In this document: piece by piece, positions 32,015 to 44,108 of the stretch
Numbering within the stretch: position 1 is the stretch's first letter
Layout of the letters: the number at the start of each line of letters is the position of its first letter
Source: Centrapalus pauciflorus
Taxonomy: Eukaryota; Streptophyta; Magnoliopsida; Asterales; Asteraceae
Reading direction: 5' to 3'
DNA: 64,000 nucleotides
NCBI GenBank assembly: GCA_020465985.1
Contig: JAANYP010002360.1
Span: 330,059-394,058, forward strand
Program-made: the position numbers and the translations under genes
The notes under the pieces: generated by a model
What the model was told of the DNA's origin: nothing
Seen by the model: the letters and a program-made list of their open reading frames with translations, nothing else
Databases searched by the model: none

Positions 32015-33414
32015 TTAGAACTATAACATCTTGTGCATCAGCCTTTAGCTTATCCCTAAGATCTTGTTTTATATCTATTAGGCTAGCATTATCTGATTTT
32101 AACGTTTCATTTTGAGCAGACATGGTTTGATGTGATTCTAGTACTAAATTTAACCTATCGTTAGATGTAGCACACAATGCACATAAATCATGGAAAAGAG
32201 AAAAGTTTAGAGATACCTTGGCATGATCTGATTCTACATTGGCCATCTTCGCGGCAAACTCCAGAATTGTCTGATCAGCTGACCTTTCTACCCACATCGG
32301 ACTGCTTTCACTCTGACTGTTGTCCCTTGTGGTTTCCTCTTCCCCTTCACTTCCAGTCTCAGTCAATTCAGCCATAAAGGCTCTAGCATTCGATTCCGGA
32401 TGTGAACTCCATTCGTAAGTTCCATCAAGCTTTCTGTCTGATGTGACATTTGATAATAGACCAGCTATATTCGCTTGACTGGTAGAACTACTCGGCAGAT
32501 ATCGCCCTTGTGATTGGTGCTGATACTGTCCCTGTTGATTCTGATACTGTCCCTGGTAGTTCTCAACTTTCGGTCTTTGACCCTCTCTAGCGAAGTGTCC
32601 TAACCCTTGACAGTTGTAACATTTAACCTTGGACTTATCGAATCCAATCTTATTGTTACTCACATTCAGATTTCTTCCCGTTCTTTTGATGAACCTCTTA
32701 ACTCTCTGAGTTACCATGGCCAGTTGCCATTGCAGATCCATCTCTTCAAGATCATCAGGGTCTACTTGATCGTAATCCTCATCCCAAAGTGCAGGATCGT
32801 TGATTTTGCCCTGAACGCAATTGCCGTAAGCGGCCACGAATGAAGCCAACAGATTCAGATGGTAAAGCATCCAAAAGCTTGTTATTCTTCTCAGTTTCAC
32901 TATACTCCACGTCATGGCTGTCTAACTCAGTCAGGAGATGATAGAATCGTGTGATAGTCTCTTCTAGCTTTTCATTCTTTAATGATTTAAAGATAGCAAA
33001 CTGCTGCTTGAGCATCTCCATTCGATTTTTTCTGACCCTCGGGTTACCCTCACACCGTTTCTCTAACGCATCCCATAGCTCTTTTGATGTCTTCTGATTA
33101 TGAAAGGTATGTAATATTTCCTGAGGTAATGCCATCCGAATGACAGAGAGTGCACGGTTTTCAGGCTCATAAACTTTCTTATCTTCATGTTTCATCTTTG
33201 AATATGATAAGACTCGTTGACGACCTTCAACCTCTGCAGTAGGTGGAATGTATCCCTCGTCGATACACATCCACATGCGCATATCATTAAATCGCGCGAA
33301 GTCGGCAAACTGATCCTTCCACCAATAATAATCTTCAAGTTTCATCAACTTTGGCGGAGAATTTGCTTTTCCAACCTCGTGATCCATCTCCATAAACCTC
33401 TGTAGACTTGTCAT
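32015..33414 (-). pseudogene. gag: B1 Gag, N-terminal part, one frameshift
   Basis: It starts MTSLQRFMEMDHEVGK. Gag core motifs are LKLEDYYWWKDQF-like, LSVIRMALPQEIL, LWDALEKRCEG, MLKQQFAIF and RFYHLLTELDSH. A one-base insertion near 32850 shifts the frame after LLDALPSES; the new frame (SFVAAYGN) continues with the first zinc knuckle CYNCQGLGHFARE, whose final Cys is Gly here, then a Gln/Tyr-rich stretch and a coiled coil. Element G inserted at 32015-32019 and the gene goes on at 22153. Confidence 0.88.
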
Positions 33415-34020
33415 TGTTTCAAATATAATTGAATTTAAACTTAATTAATTTAATTCGAAATTAATTTAAATTAATTCTTTCAAATTTATGTAAATTCAAA
33501 TCTAATTAACTTTAAACCTGTTTGAGATTAAATTCGAATTAAGTTCTTAAATCCAACTAAAGGCGAAAGTGATGACAAAATCGAAGGTCACTAAATTCGA
33601 GATTCCAAATAAATTCGAAACCCCACTTAAACACGAAATTCCCTTGTTCGACTTTAGAGTAAAGTCGAAATCCCCAAGCAACTTCGAACTGGCCAAATTC
33701 GAAGCAAACTTTTAAGGAAACTCGAAAGGAGCGTATTTTGGTCAAACTCGAAAATGAGCAAACCCTGATAACAAATTCGAGCGCCGCAAATTCGAAAAAT
33801 GGCTAATACCTCGAGTTTTTAAAGTTTTTCAGATTAAATCAATAGTTTTACAAGTAAAAATATTGATTTTGATCAAAAACGTGAACTACAACAAAGTATT
33901 TCCCGGAATCTAATTTGATAAGCTCGAAAACCTCAAAAATACGTGATATTCGCCCTCTAAAACGTTAAGAAACCTAGGATGTATCTTATGAACACGAAGA
34001 ACACGAAGAACACCCCGTAG
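33415..34020 (-). promoter_or_regulatory. B1 leader between primer-binding site and gag, with TCGAA motif cluster
   Basis: Positions about 33530-33830 hold more than a dozen AAATTCGA or AAACTCGA copies, the same motif as in the LTR and aORF intron of B1. At 33991-34013 the minus strand has a GTGTTCTTC-type repeat that recurs in the leader of element C (43165-43182). No ORF starts here. Confidence 0.7.
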
Positions 34021-34032
34021 GCTTTGATACCA
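34021..34032 (-). other. B1 primer-binding site
   Basis: The minus strand reads TGGTATCAAAGC, one mismatch from the usual TGGTATCAGAGC, two bases from the 5' LTR. Confidence 0.85.
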
Positions 34033-34034
34033 CT

Positions 34035-34654
34035 TGTAAGGTGTTGACACTATAGATCTATCCTGACGCGACACACACCAACGAGTGCGGAATCCTCGTT
34101 AGCAGCTTGACGATCACTCACACGAAACACGGAGACTACCACGGCGTTGTACAAACGACTACGAACAAATCTACGCGATGATTCTCTCCGAAAACACACA
34201 CTAATTGCTGATAAACTCGAGATCGCCTTCTGCTAATCACTCACATGAATTCTGCAAAAGTCGCTTAATTTTTCGAGTTAATCCCTAATTATAGTGACCA
34301 ATTCGAGTTTGTCATGGGACAAACTCGAACCAGGCCCAAGGCCCATTCGAATTTGTCCACATGACAAATTCGAATTTACCTTCTATGGTAAATTCGAATT
34401 TATCCTAAATTCGAATTTCACATGTCAAACTTCTATTTGAATATATGTTTTAACTTATGTTTGAATTAATCTTTGAACTTTATGTTTGAACTTCTTGTAA
34501 TACGTTACACCAAGTTCAAACATACAAACAATAAATATCAAACACATAAAATCACATATATCAAATACTAGTTAATATTCAATACTTTGTAACATCACTT
34601 AGACAAAATGCTAACACAACTTAGACTGTTATCGTCACACAGGGTGTACCAACA
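34035..34654 (-). repeat. B1 5' LTR
   Basis: 620 bp, partner of 899-1506. It has one additional 17-bp TAAATTCGAATTTATCC unit and lacks a 5-bp insertion seen in the other copy. Confidence 0.93.
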
Positions 34655-34689
34655 GAATTAGAATTATGGGAATGACTTGGAGATGCCAT
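34655..34689 (-). pseudogene. Element D accessory ORF, first 11-12 codons
   Basis: ATG at 34689 begins MASPSHSHNSN. The frame joins 893 and below when B1 and one GAATT are removed. The start lies eight bases after a TTTGTTTGTACAG acceptor (AG at 34698-34697). Confidence 0.75.
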
Positions 34690-34696
34690 TTGTAAC

Positions 34697-35971
34697 CTGT
34701 ACAAACAAAATAAACATGTTAGACAATGCAGGTACCCAAATGAAATCATTCATAGTAAAAAAAATATAACATTTTGTTAGAAAATATAAAAATTTGTGAT
34801 TTTCTGTTGAAGGCATCAGGATTCCATACAATAATGAAATATTATTGACAGGATTCTAGAGTCAATCATTTAGAGACCAATGTTAGAAAAACACAAATTT
34901 AAAACAATTTCTTGAAAAATGTCACATTCTTCTTAAAACATTGAAAACCCAACACTTAGTAAAAAAGATAATAGAAACTCGAATGAGTCTGTTTGTATCT
35001 CGAATGATATTTGAAACAACTCGAATGACTCTTGAAACAACTCGAATGTCTCTTGAAAAAACTTGAATGACTCAATACATCAACTCGAATGAAACATATC
35101 AATTCTCGACTAAGTCATAATGTTTCTCGAATGATTAATTAGTCCAGCTCGAATGAAGTATACTAAGACTCGAATGAAGGAAGTGTAAATATCGAATTAA
35201 ACATTAGAGTATTTGAACCAACTCGATTAAAGCCTAATACAAACTCGATCATCCTTTCAGAATGTGAACAACTCACATGAAGTAAGAACATTCTCGATTA
35301 CAACATGGAACCAACTCGAATGGAACATAAGTTTTCTCGAGCTATATTTCAATCGAGATATGTACTGAAATTTTTCAAAGTATGAACAACTCAATTAATG
35401 AAACATGTAACTCGATCAACTCATATATTTAACTCGAATGACAAAGATGGTCAACTCGAATTAAACATTAAAAATTCTCGATTGATTATTCAATCAACTC
35501 GATTGATACTTAAGATTTTCTCGATTAATCCTTCAATCGAGAAAGCTCTTATGAACTTATTTACAAGTCCTTATACACTGAATTTTCACAAATTGATTCC
35601 AAGGACTTTTTCAGAGGTTTAAAACTTGTTTCCCATTCGAAAAACAATTTCAATCATCTTTGATTTACTGAATTTTGATTAAAAACAACAATAAAGTTGT
35701 TAAAAATTCAAATTTCAGAAAAATGAAGAACACGACACTTTTTGAAACTAAACTTCAAATTTCTGTGTGTGTGGTTTGATTTGAACTATGAAATTACATG
35801 TTCATGTTCAGATTCATAAACCGAAGCTCACCACACATTTAATTTCTATTTAATGAACAAAAAGTATGAATCACCATGAACACACAAATATGACTATACG
35901 AGCAGTCACATATATATTCAGAAACTAAAAAGAACTATGTAAAAACATAAGAAATGATAGGATTTACTTAC
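34697..35971 (-). other. Predicted 5' UTR intron of aORF-D (1275 bp) containing a dense CTCGAATGA cluster
   Basis: The minus-strand donor is CAAATT|GTAAGTAA (GT at 35971-35970), a full plant consensus. The acceptor is TTTTGTTTGTACAG at 34697. From about 34978 to 35545 some 25 copies of CTCGAATGA, CTCGATTAA or close variants occur every 15-40 bp on either strand. No ORF of interest is present. A TATA-like CTATTTATC lies upstream on the minus strand at 36057-36066, so exon 1 would be about 60-80 nt. Confidence 0.6.
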
Positions 35972-36378
35972 AATTTGATGAAATATTTTCTTGAATCAAT
36001 CGAAGATATGTGGGTTTTAGGTTTCTTAATGGTGTAGGAAAGTTTTTGGAGAAGATGATAAATAGTCAGTTTTCCGAAAAAATAAATTTGAAATTTGAAT
36101 TTCAAATTTATAGAAGAGATTATAAACCGGCCCATGTTTAAAAAACTTTAACCGGCCCACTTTCAAATCACCAATTATAAACCCATTTAGCAACACAAGT
36201 CAATATCTTTCCAAAAAAAAATTTCAACAAAAGAAATTTAATTTTCAAAAAAATATTATAAACATACTTAAAGAAAAAACAAACAAAACAAAAAATTGAA
36301 AAATCACACAATCAAAAACAAAACATAACATAAAAAAAAAAATTAAACACACAAAAAAAAAATTAAAAATATTAAAAT

Positions 36379-36520
36379 GCTCCCCCTTTAATTTCAGAAT
36401 GCTGCTCCCCCTCAAATGTATATCATATTTCTCAACTCAGCTACCCCTACAAAATATCAGATAAATTTTATCAGATTTTCTCAAAATCAGATAAATTCAT
36501 TTTCTGCTCCCCCTGCACAT
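36379..36520 (-). other. Three internal polypurine-like tracts in element D
   Basis: The minus strand has GGGGGAGCA-type tracts at 36379-36391 (TAAAGGGGGAGC), 36401-36418 (TTTGAGGGGGAGCAGC) and about 36503-36518 (CAGGGGGAGCAG). They lie between pol and the accessory ORF. From 35972 to 36378 I see only an AT/A-rich sequence with the predicted promoter. Confidence 0.65.
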
Positions 36521-36645
36521 GACAATCCAGATCTTGTTAATTCCTAAAATTTTGAGCTTTTAAAATTCAAGAATTTAACATCATGTTAGAATCAATCAAA
36601 AATGTAAATTTAAAATTACAGATTGAAACTACTGAATTATTAAAT

Positions 36646-39600
36646 CTAACGATTCAACATACCCAACTTGTATACCAAAAAATTAAACCATTTTTCATCT
36701 AACGCTTTGGTAAACAAATCAGCTAGTTGATATTCAGTAGGAACAAAGTATAATTCAATATTTCCATTTTCAACGTGATCCTTTATAAAATGGTACCGAA
36801 TGTCTATGTGTTTTGTTTTGAGTGTTGCACCAGATTTGATGCAATAGCAATTGCGCTCTGAGAATCACAGTAGATAGGTATCTTTTGTGGTGTAAACCTG
36901 TAATCTCTCAGTTGGCTTTTCATCCACAACACTTGAGAACAGCATGATGAAACAGCAACGTATTCTGCTTCACTTGTAGACAATGGAACGCAGTGTTGTT
37001 TCTTGGATGACCAGCATACAGGTTTGTCACCTAAGAATTGTACTGCTACAGACGTACTTTTTCTGTCCATCTTATCACCTGCGTGATCAGCGTCTGAAAA
37101 AGCAGTTAAATTGAATGAAGATTCTCTGGAATACCACAAACCAAGGTTTGGAGTTCCCTTGAGATATCTTAAAATTCTTTTTGTAGCTGTTAAATGTGAT
37201 TCTTTTGGATTCACCTGATATCTAGCACACACGCATGTAGCAAACATAATATCCGGTCTACTTGCTGTTAAATACATTAATGACCCAATTATACATCGAT
37301 AATGAGTCACATCTAAAGGTTTTCCCGAAATGTCCTCATCGAGTTTTGACTTTGAATCCGGAGCCATGGGAGTTTTCATAGTTGTACTGTTAACCATGTT
37401 AAATTTCTTTAAACATGTCTTGTATATATTTTGACTGATTTATAAAAATGCCATCAGTCAATTGTTTAACTTGTAATCCTAAGAAAAAAATTATTTCTCC
37501 CATCATGCTCATTTCGAATTTTTGGGACATTAGAAATGCGAATTTCTTACAAAATCCAGGATTTGTAGACCCAAATATTTTGTCATCTACATATATTTGT
37601 ATTACTATAATATCCGGCCCTTGACGTTTTATAAACAGGGTTGTGTCAACTGCACCTTTGTTGAATCCACATTTCAACAGATATGTTGAAAGTGCATCAT
37701 ACCAAGCACGCGGTGCTTGTTTAAGGCCATACAGTGACTTGTCTAAAATATATACATGATCAGGTTTCGAAGGATCAGAAAAGCCTTTGGGCTGATATGT
37801 ATATACTTCATCGGGTAATTCCCCGTTTAAAAACGTAGTTTTAACATCCATTTGATAAACAGTTAAGTTTTTATGAGCGGCAAAAGCTAAAAACATTCTA
37901 ATCGCTTCTATTCGTGCAACTGGTGCAAAAGTCTCATCGTAGTCAATCCCTTCTTGTTGACTGTACCCTTTGGCAACGAGGCGAGCTTTATTGCGAATGA
38001 TTACTCCATGTTCGTCCTTTTTGTTTTTAAAGATCCACTTCGTGCCAATGATGGATTTGTCTTTGGGTCGCTCAAGAAGTCTCCAGACCTTCAACCGCTT
38101 GAACTGATTCAGTTCTTCTTGCATTGCAACAATCCAATCAGCGTCCAGAAGTGCTTCTTTCACATTCTTAGGCTCTATTTTGCTGATAAAATTTGAAAAT
38201 AGGCACTCGTTTATTGTGGCTCTTTTGGTTTGGACTGAAGCAGATGGATCACCAATAATGTTTTCTATTGGGTGATTTCTAGTCCACTTGAAAGTATGTG
38301 GATATGGTTCGATGTGGTCTTGATTGGGATTACGGTCTAAATATGTAGGTCGGGGGATTTCAGATGTAGTTGGTAGGGTATCTGAGTTAGGAGTTTCTGA
38401 TTTTTGGATGTTAAGGGGGTTTCAGAAGATGCTGGAGGTTCAATGGGTTGTGCACTTTAAGTTGGAAAGTGCACATCTGTTGTTGAGGATTCTCCAGTTT
38501 CATCTGATACTTGTTGTTGAAAATGATCGGAGACTACGACGGGATCTTCAGTAATCCTGTCAGGCACCAAATTTAGAACATTAGTTTGGGGCTTCTCAAA
38601 GTAGTCTTCATAAAAATTCTCAAACAATTAATTTAATTAAGAATTTTCAGCATTCTGTTTAGGTGACTCCATTGAAGTCTGCTTGTTAGGTTCGGGTCCT
38701 GAACTAGTATGTTCAGAAGCCATTACCACTCCTTCATCAAATTTGACGTTGACGCTCTCGTTGACTGTCTTGGTTCGCTTGTTGTAGAAACGGAAAGCAA
38801 CTGACTCCTTTGAATAACCAATGAAGCATCTACATCCAAAGAAGCCATTACCACTCCTTTCTTCTGCTTTTTGATTAAACTTTCCAAGGTTGTCTTAGTA
38901 TGAAGCATCTACATCCAAAGACATGTAAAATTTAATATTAGGTATCCGTTTATTTATTAGTTCATAAGGAGTCTTTCCGAATCGTGTATTGATGATTGAA
39001 CGATTCTGTGTGAAACAAGCTGTTGCAACTGCTTCAGCCCATAAGAATAACGGTAGATTGGAATACGCCAGCATCGTCCTTGCTGATTCCACTAGTGTCC
39101 GATTTCTTCGTTCAACGACACCGTTTTGTTGTGGAGTTCTAGCAACTGAAAACTAATGTGTGATTCCTACAAAATTCAAATGATTCAAGTGATTTGTTCT
39201 TGAATTCTGTGTCGTTATCTGATCGGATTGACTGAATTGTAAGTTGCAACTTCACTTGAATTTTCCGGATGAAGACTATGATGATTTCGGTAGTATCTGA
39301 TTTGGACCTCAGGAAGAAACCCATGTGCACCATGAATAGTCGTCAACTATCACTAATACATATCTTTTCTTATTAATGTTTTGTACTCTCATTGGTCCAC
39401 ACCGATCCATATGTAGTAATTCCAGTGCTCTTATTGAAGAGTGTTCAGATTTGGATTTGTGTGAAGCTTTAGTCATCTTTCCTTTTTCACATGCGGCACA
39501 CAACTGCTCTTTTTGGAATTTGAGAGTTGGTAGCCCTTTAACTAACCTGCCTTTCGCTAGGTTGGTTAATTCATTGAAGATCAGATGTGAAAGGCAACGA

Positions 39601-40010
39601 TTCCATAGCCATGCTGTTTTAGATGTAGCTTTTGACAGTAAGCAGACATCCTTCTTCAGATTAATAGAGGCTAAGTCAATGGAGTACAAGTTGGTTTTCC
39701 TGTTTCCAGCTAGTATTTATTTACCTTCCCCGGATGTAATGCTGCACCAATTGGCTTTGAAGTTGACTTCCAATCCTTTATCACACAGCTGTCCAATGCT
39801 AAACAAGTTATGTCCAAGACCATCAACGTAGAAAACCTTCTGAATGGTAATTTTGTCGTATGCGAGACTCCCGTATCCTTTGATCGGAAAAAACTGTTCA
39901 TTTCCAAATCTGACCGTCCCACAGAACTTTTCTACAATGTTCGTGAGTGTTTCTCTTTGTCCGGTCATATGCTTCGAACATCCGGAGTCAAGATACCATA
40001 CATGATTTAC
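36646..40010 (-). pseudogene. pol: Element D Pol, degenerate
   Basis: All copia domains are recognisable but split by at least six frameshifts. They are protease (YLDSGCSKHMTG, near 39980), GAG-pre-integrase (LWNRCLSHLIF, CAACEKGKM), integrase core pieces (LHMDRCGPM; SDNDTEF, altered from SDNGTEF), RT (IYVDDKIFGSTN, with Lys in place of the usual Ile) and RNase H (FSDADHAG, STSEAEYVAV). The tail continues in another frame past 36804 to a stop at 36646 (HIDIRYHFIKDH, ADLFTKALDE). Closest relative in the window is element C. A 20-bp segment near 38717 is repeated at about 38847. Confidence 0.85.
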
Positions 40011-41477
40011 CTATAAGACGAAATAGCACATGAGGTACCCACTTATAGTTGGGTAATTTTGATTTAGGTAAATCATGCATTTTATGATTTGTTTTCTCAT
40101 CAGATATGGCTTTGAGCTTTACAATTGATGATGATTTAGGTACCCATTTTTGAAAAGTTCTTTTAGGTATCCACTTTTGTACAATTCTTGGTGGAACTGT
40201 TTTTGAAATATTTTGCTGTGGAACCTTTTTCTGTTTGGAAAATGGGTCCTTTTTCTTCGGTTGCCAGACGAGCTTATCAGATTTTACAAGTAATGATTTA
40301 CAAGAACTAGAATTCAAAGCAATTAAGTCTGTTCGAGTGAATTTTATACAAGAATTATCAACAAATTTATTATTACAGACAGAGTTCTCAAAATTGTTAT
40401 TTCTATCTGTAACAATATTTTTCTTCACGCGCCACTCTTGTTTTATTTTCTTGTTTTTCTGTTCTCTCTTCTTCTTTCTCCAATCTTGCTTTTTTGAACC
40501 GTTCACAATATTATCTGTCATAGAAGAAACATGAGAATTAGTAGTCTTAGAAACTTGTTTCTTCTGTAAATTTCTCTTACCTTTTGAAGATTGGACTCTA
40601 AGTGCAATTGAGTTCTCTGTAGAAGATGATTCACCTTTTTTAAATTTAGGAGTATCAAAAATAACTTTTGTTTTCTCCTTCTTTTGTTGTAAAGTTGGTG
40701 AATTTTTAGATGATTTTATTGAATCTGTAGAAATTCTTTACAGAATTTTAACAGTTTCTTTTTGATCATCTGATTGTTTGTTATATAAAGGTTTTACAAA
40801 GTCATCAATTTTAACAAACATTTCCTCTAAGGAATTGAAGTCAGAGTTCATAAACAAATCAAATTCCTTTTCTGAATTGATAGAATCTAGAGAAGTTGAA
40901 GATGATGGATTAGACAACTTTTTGTTCTCAGGCTGTTTTTGTAACTTTTGTTCCATAATTTTAGGTTCAGCCTTGAGAGATTTATTTTCTGTCTCAAAGT
41001 TTTTAATTTTCAATTCAAGATCAGAGTTTAACTTTTCTAGAATTGAAAATGGCAAATATAAATTTTTAGATTTAGTAGTAGATTCAGATAAATCCTTTTC
41101 CGAATATGTCTGAATATACTCTTCTTTAATATCAGTATTATTACTTGATTCATTGATTCTGTTATAGTCAACAGAATTTTGCATTTTGTCTGATCTTAAT
41201 CTTTTTGTTTCTTCACTAGATTCTACTTCATCAGACGCTTTCATAAAAGTCATTTTGAATCCTAAGTTTATATATCTGACATCATATAAAGTTGGTGAAT
41301 TGGATATAGCCTTTGTCAGATACTTAGGATTTTCCCAACCAATATCAGATTAGAATTGTAAAATTCTGTGTCTTTTGGTTAATTTAAATAGATGGTTTGA
41401 TTCGTTTGTCCTCTTTTGATAAACTCATCTTCCATCTTCTTTATTTTCTCATAAAGTTTAGTTCTTTCCTCAAAATA
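39988..41477 (-). pseudogene. gag: Element D Gag, C-terminal half only, degenerate
   Basis: Fragments align with the second half of element C Gag: RTKLYEKIKKMEDEFIKRGQTNQTI (C: ISLYSRIKTLDDAILKRGQTEQTI), the Glu/Lys coiled-coil part (LEKLNSDLELKIKNFETENK) and the basic KWVPKRTFQKWVPK tail. Stops and frameshifts are frequent between 41480 and 41254. The N-terminal capsid domain and the zinc knuckle are missing: homology ends abruptly at about 41477, where the tandem array begins. No D 5' LTR is seen. Confidence 0.75.
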
Positions 41478-42753
41478 AGTTTTATTATTTAATTGAGTGA
41501 AATTGAATAATTATGTTTTTGCATGTTTCGAGCTGCTAGTTCAATTCCTCAAGCTGTTAGTTCATTTTCTAAAGCTGTTAAGTGTTTTAAAAACTCAGGT
41601 TCATGAAATTACGTGCTTGATTAATTTCAACCTAAGTTTTATATTATTATTCATGTAATTTCATTGATTAATGGAAATGAATTGATTATCTGTGTATAAC
41701 CAAGGTTCATAAAATTACTTGATTAGTATCAACCTAAGTTTTATTGTATTATTCATGTAATTTCATGGATCAGGAAATGAATTGATTATCTGTGTATAAA
41801 CAAGGTTCATAAAATTACTTGATTGATTTCAACCTAAGTTTTTTTTATTCATGTAATTTCATGGATTAACGGAAATGAATTGATTATCTCTGTATAACCT
41901 AGGTTTATGAAATTACTTGATTAATTTTAACCTAAGTTTTATTTCATTATTCATGTAATTTCTTGGATTAATGGAAATGAAATGATTATATGTATATAAC
42001 GTAGGTTTATAAAATTACTTGATTAATTTTAACCTAAGTTTTAGTACTCACGAAACGGAACACAATTGAATTGAATTGAATATTTGTATACAACATAGGT
42101 TCATGAAATTACCTGATTAATATTAACATAAGTTCTATTACTAATGGAATGAAATGCAATTGAATTAAATTGAATATCTGTATATAACCTATGGTCATGA
42201 AATTATCTGATTAATTTTAACCTAAGTTTTATTATTTAATTGAGTTAAATTGGAAAATTATGTTTTTGCATGTTTCGTGTTGTTAGTGTATTTTGTCAAG
42301 CGTTTTATAAACCAAGGTTCATGAAATTACGTACTTGATTAATTTCAACCTAAGTTTTATTTTATTTTTCATGTAATTTCATGGATTAATAGAAATGAAT
42401 TGATTATCTGTGTATAATGTAGGTTTATAGAATTACTTGATTAATTTTAACCTAAGTTTTAGTACTCATGGCATGGAATGCAATTGAATTGAATTGAATA
42501 TCTGTATATACCCTAGGTTCATGAAATTACCTGATTAATTTTAACATAAGTTTTATTACTCATGGAATGGAATGCAATTGAATTGAATTGAATATCTGTA
42601 TGTAACCTAGGGTCATGAAATTATCTAGATTAATTTTAACCTAAGTAATAAACCTACGTTCATGAAATTATGTACTTGAATAAATTCAAGCTAAATTTTA
42701 TTTTATTATTCATGTAATTACGTCGATTAATGGAAATGAATTGATTATCTGTA
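41478..42753. repeat. AT-rich tandem array, about 100-bp monomer, left part
   Basis: Monomers of about 98-102 bp contain GTTCATGAAATTACTTGAT, AACCTAAGTTTTATT, ATTCATGTAATTTCATGG and GGAAATGAATTGATTATC. Some units replace the middle with GGAATGGAATGCAATTGAA. A longer unit carries TGTTTTTGCATGTTTCGAGC and CTCAAGCTGTTAGT. It recurs 747 bp later at 42261, which suggests a higher-order repeat. No coding potential. Element C interrupts the array and it continues at 57030. Confidence 0.85.
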
Positions 42754-43098
42754 TGTTAGATTTATTATTTCGATCATAGGAGTTGTTTTGTAATATTTAT
42801 TATCTTTGTATTTTGTCTTGTATTTAATTTCCATGTAATTTATGTTTATGTAAAAGTCAAGGGGCCAAATGTGCCAAGTTGTACAAGTTAATTAAAGGAG
42901 CCTAGAAATAGGCTCCTAGGGTTACTTTCTAATACACGGTTGACATTTGAACAAATATTACAGCCGCCACTGTTCATTTACTCTCAACATTCATATTGTC
43001 TTCTTCTTCATCATTTCACATTTATTGAGCTTGTTTCTTCATGTGTATGATAAGAAAATCGTCAAGGTGCTGAAAATATATGGGAATACATTATTACA
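42754..43098 (+). repeat. Element C 5' LTR
   Basis: 345 bp. It contains the inverted repeat GGAGCCTAGAAATAGGCTCC near 42897-42916. It matches 56685-57029. Confidence 0.95.
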
Positions 43099-43100
43099 AT

Positions 43101-43112
43101 TGGTATCAGAGC
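43101..43112 (+). other. Element C primer-binding site
   Basis: TGGTATCAGAGC two bases after the LTR, complementary to initiator-Met tRNA. Confidence 0.93.
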
Positions 43113-44108
43113 TCAGAGGGGTGGATTTCAACTGATTCATACGGATTCTGCTGGGTTTTATTGTGTGTTCTTCGTGTTCTTCCATTCCATTCGGTTAGAT
43201 CTTCATTTTCCTTTGTTTTTCCGTGTTTCTTGTGTTATAATGGTCATATAAACTCCACATTATCATTCTCTAATGATTTTAAGCTCATTTAGTTCCATAT
43301 CTTTGTTAAAATCATCAAGAATCGACCATTATTAAGTTTCAAAATATGGGTTGTTTAAGTGGGTTTTTAACTTGTTCATGCTGTTTTTTAAGTGTTTTCT
43401 AGATTATTTTAAATCACCAAAGTGTTTAAAATAGTTTATAAATCATTTAGAACTGTTTTTAGGCTTTAAAACTGATAAAAATCAAATTCTGCTCAGTTCT
43501 GCCTTAGAAATCGTAAAAAACCTGCTGTATTTCGGATCCTTACTGTAGCATTTCGGACCACCTAGGCACCAATTTCAGACCATCCATCACCCTAATTCGG
43601 ACCTCATTTCGGTCCAATTCGGACCATACTTAGGTGAATTTCGGACCCCCTATAAGCCTATTTCGGACCCCACTTTGGTCCCATCCGGACTTCGGACCAT
43701 CCGAAGTTCAGATCAGGCTATCCATTTTCATTGTTGGGACTTGCGCTTAAATTTTTCCAAATTCGGACCACACCCATTTCGGTCCATCCGAGTTCGGTCC
43801 TTCCGCTGTTCATCCGAATTCGGCCCCTTAGGCCCATCCGAAATTAGGTTCAACCGAACTTGGTCCCCAACGGTATTACTGTTCATCCGAATTAGGACCC
43901 CTTCCGAACTTGAACCTCATCCGAACCATAGTCATCCGAAATCAACCCATCCGAATTCACCCATCCGAATTCGGTTCCCTCATCCGAAACACTATTCATC
44001 CGATGTCACACCATCCGAATTCAGAACCTTCTGTTTTCAGTCCAACCCATCCGTGTCCAGTTTCCACCTCTAAGATCTTCATATTCTTAATCAGCACCCA
44101 TAATCATA
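43113..44108 (+). promoter_or_regulatory. Element C leader with CCGAATTCGG motif cluster
   Basis: From about 43531 to 44000 more than 20 copies of ATCCGAA, TTTCGGACC or the full palindrome CCGAATTCGG occur every 10-40 bp. At 43165-43182 lies GTGTTCTTCGTGTTCTTC, shared with the B1 leader. Short ORFs here only translate the repeats. Gag starts at 44109. Confidence 0.8.

Larger units (their letters stand above)
899..34654 (-). mobile_element. Element B1: Ty1/copia retrotransposon, Sirevirus-like, carrying two nested insertions
   Basis: It is bounded by 608-bp and 620-bp LTRs that begin TG and end CA, and by perfect 5-bp duplications GAATT at 894-898 and 34655-34659. Without insertions A and G it is about 13.0 kb. 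Read on the minus strand the order is LTR, primer-binding site, leader, gag, pol, hairpin spacer, accessory ORF, polypurine tract, LTR. I counted about 15 substitutions plus two indels between its LTRs, more than for A or G, which fits its being their host. Its genes carry frameshifts and nonsense codons, so it is probably non-autonomous now. Confidence 0.93.

Noticed and set aside
34978..35545. Regularly spaced short repeats that could suggest a CRISPR array
   Set aside because: Repeats are about 9-10 bp, occur in both orientations and irregularly spaced, in plant transposon DNA.
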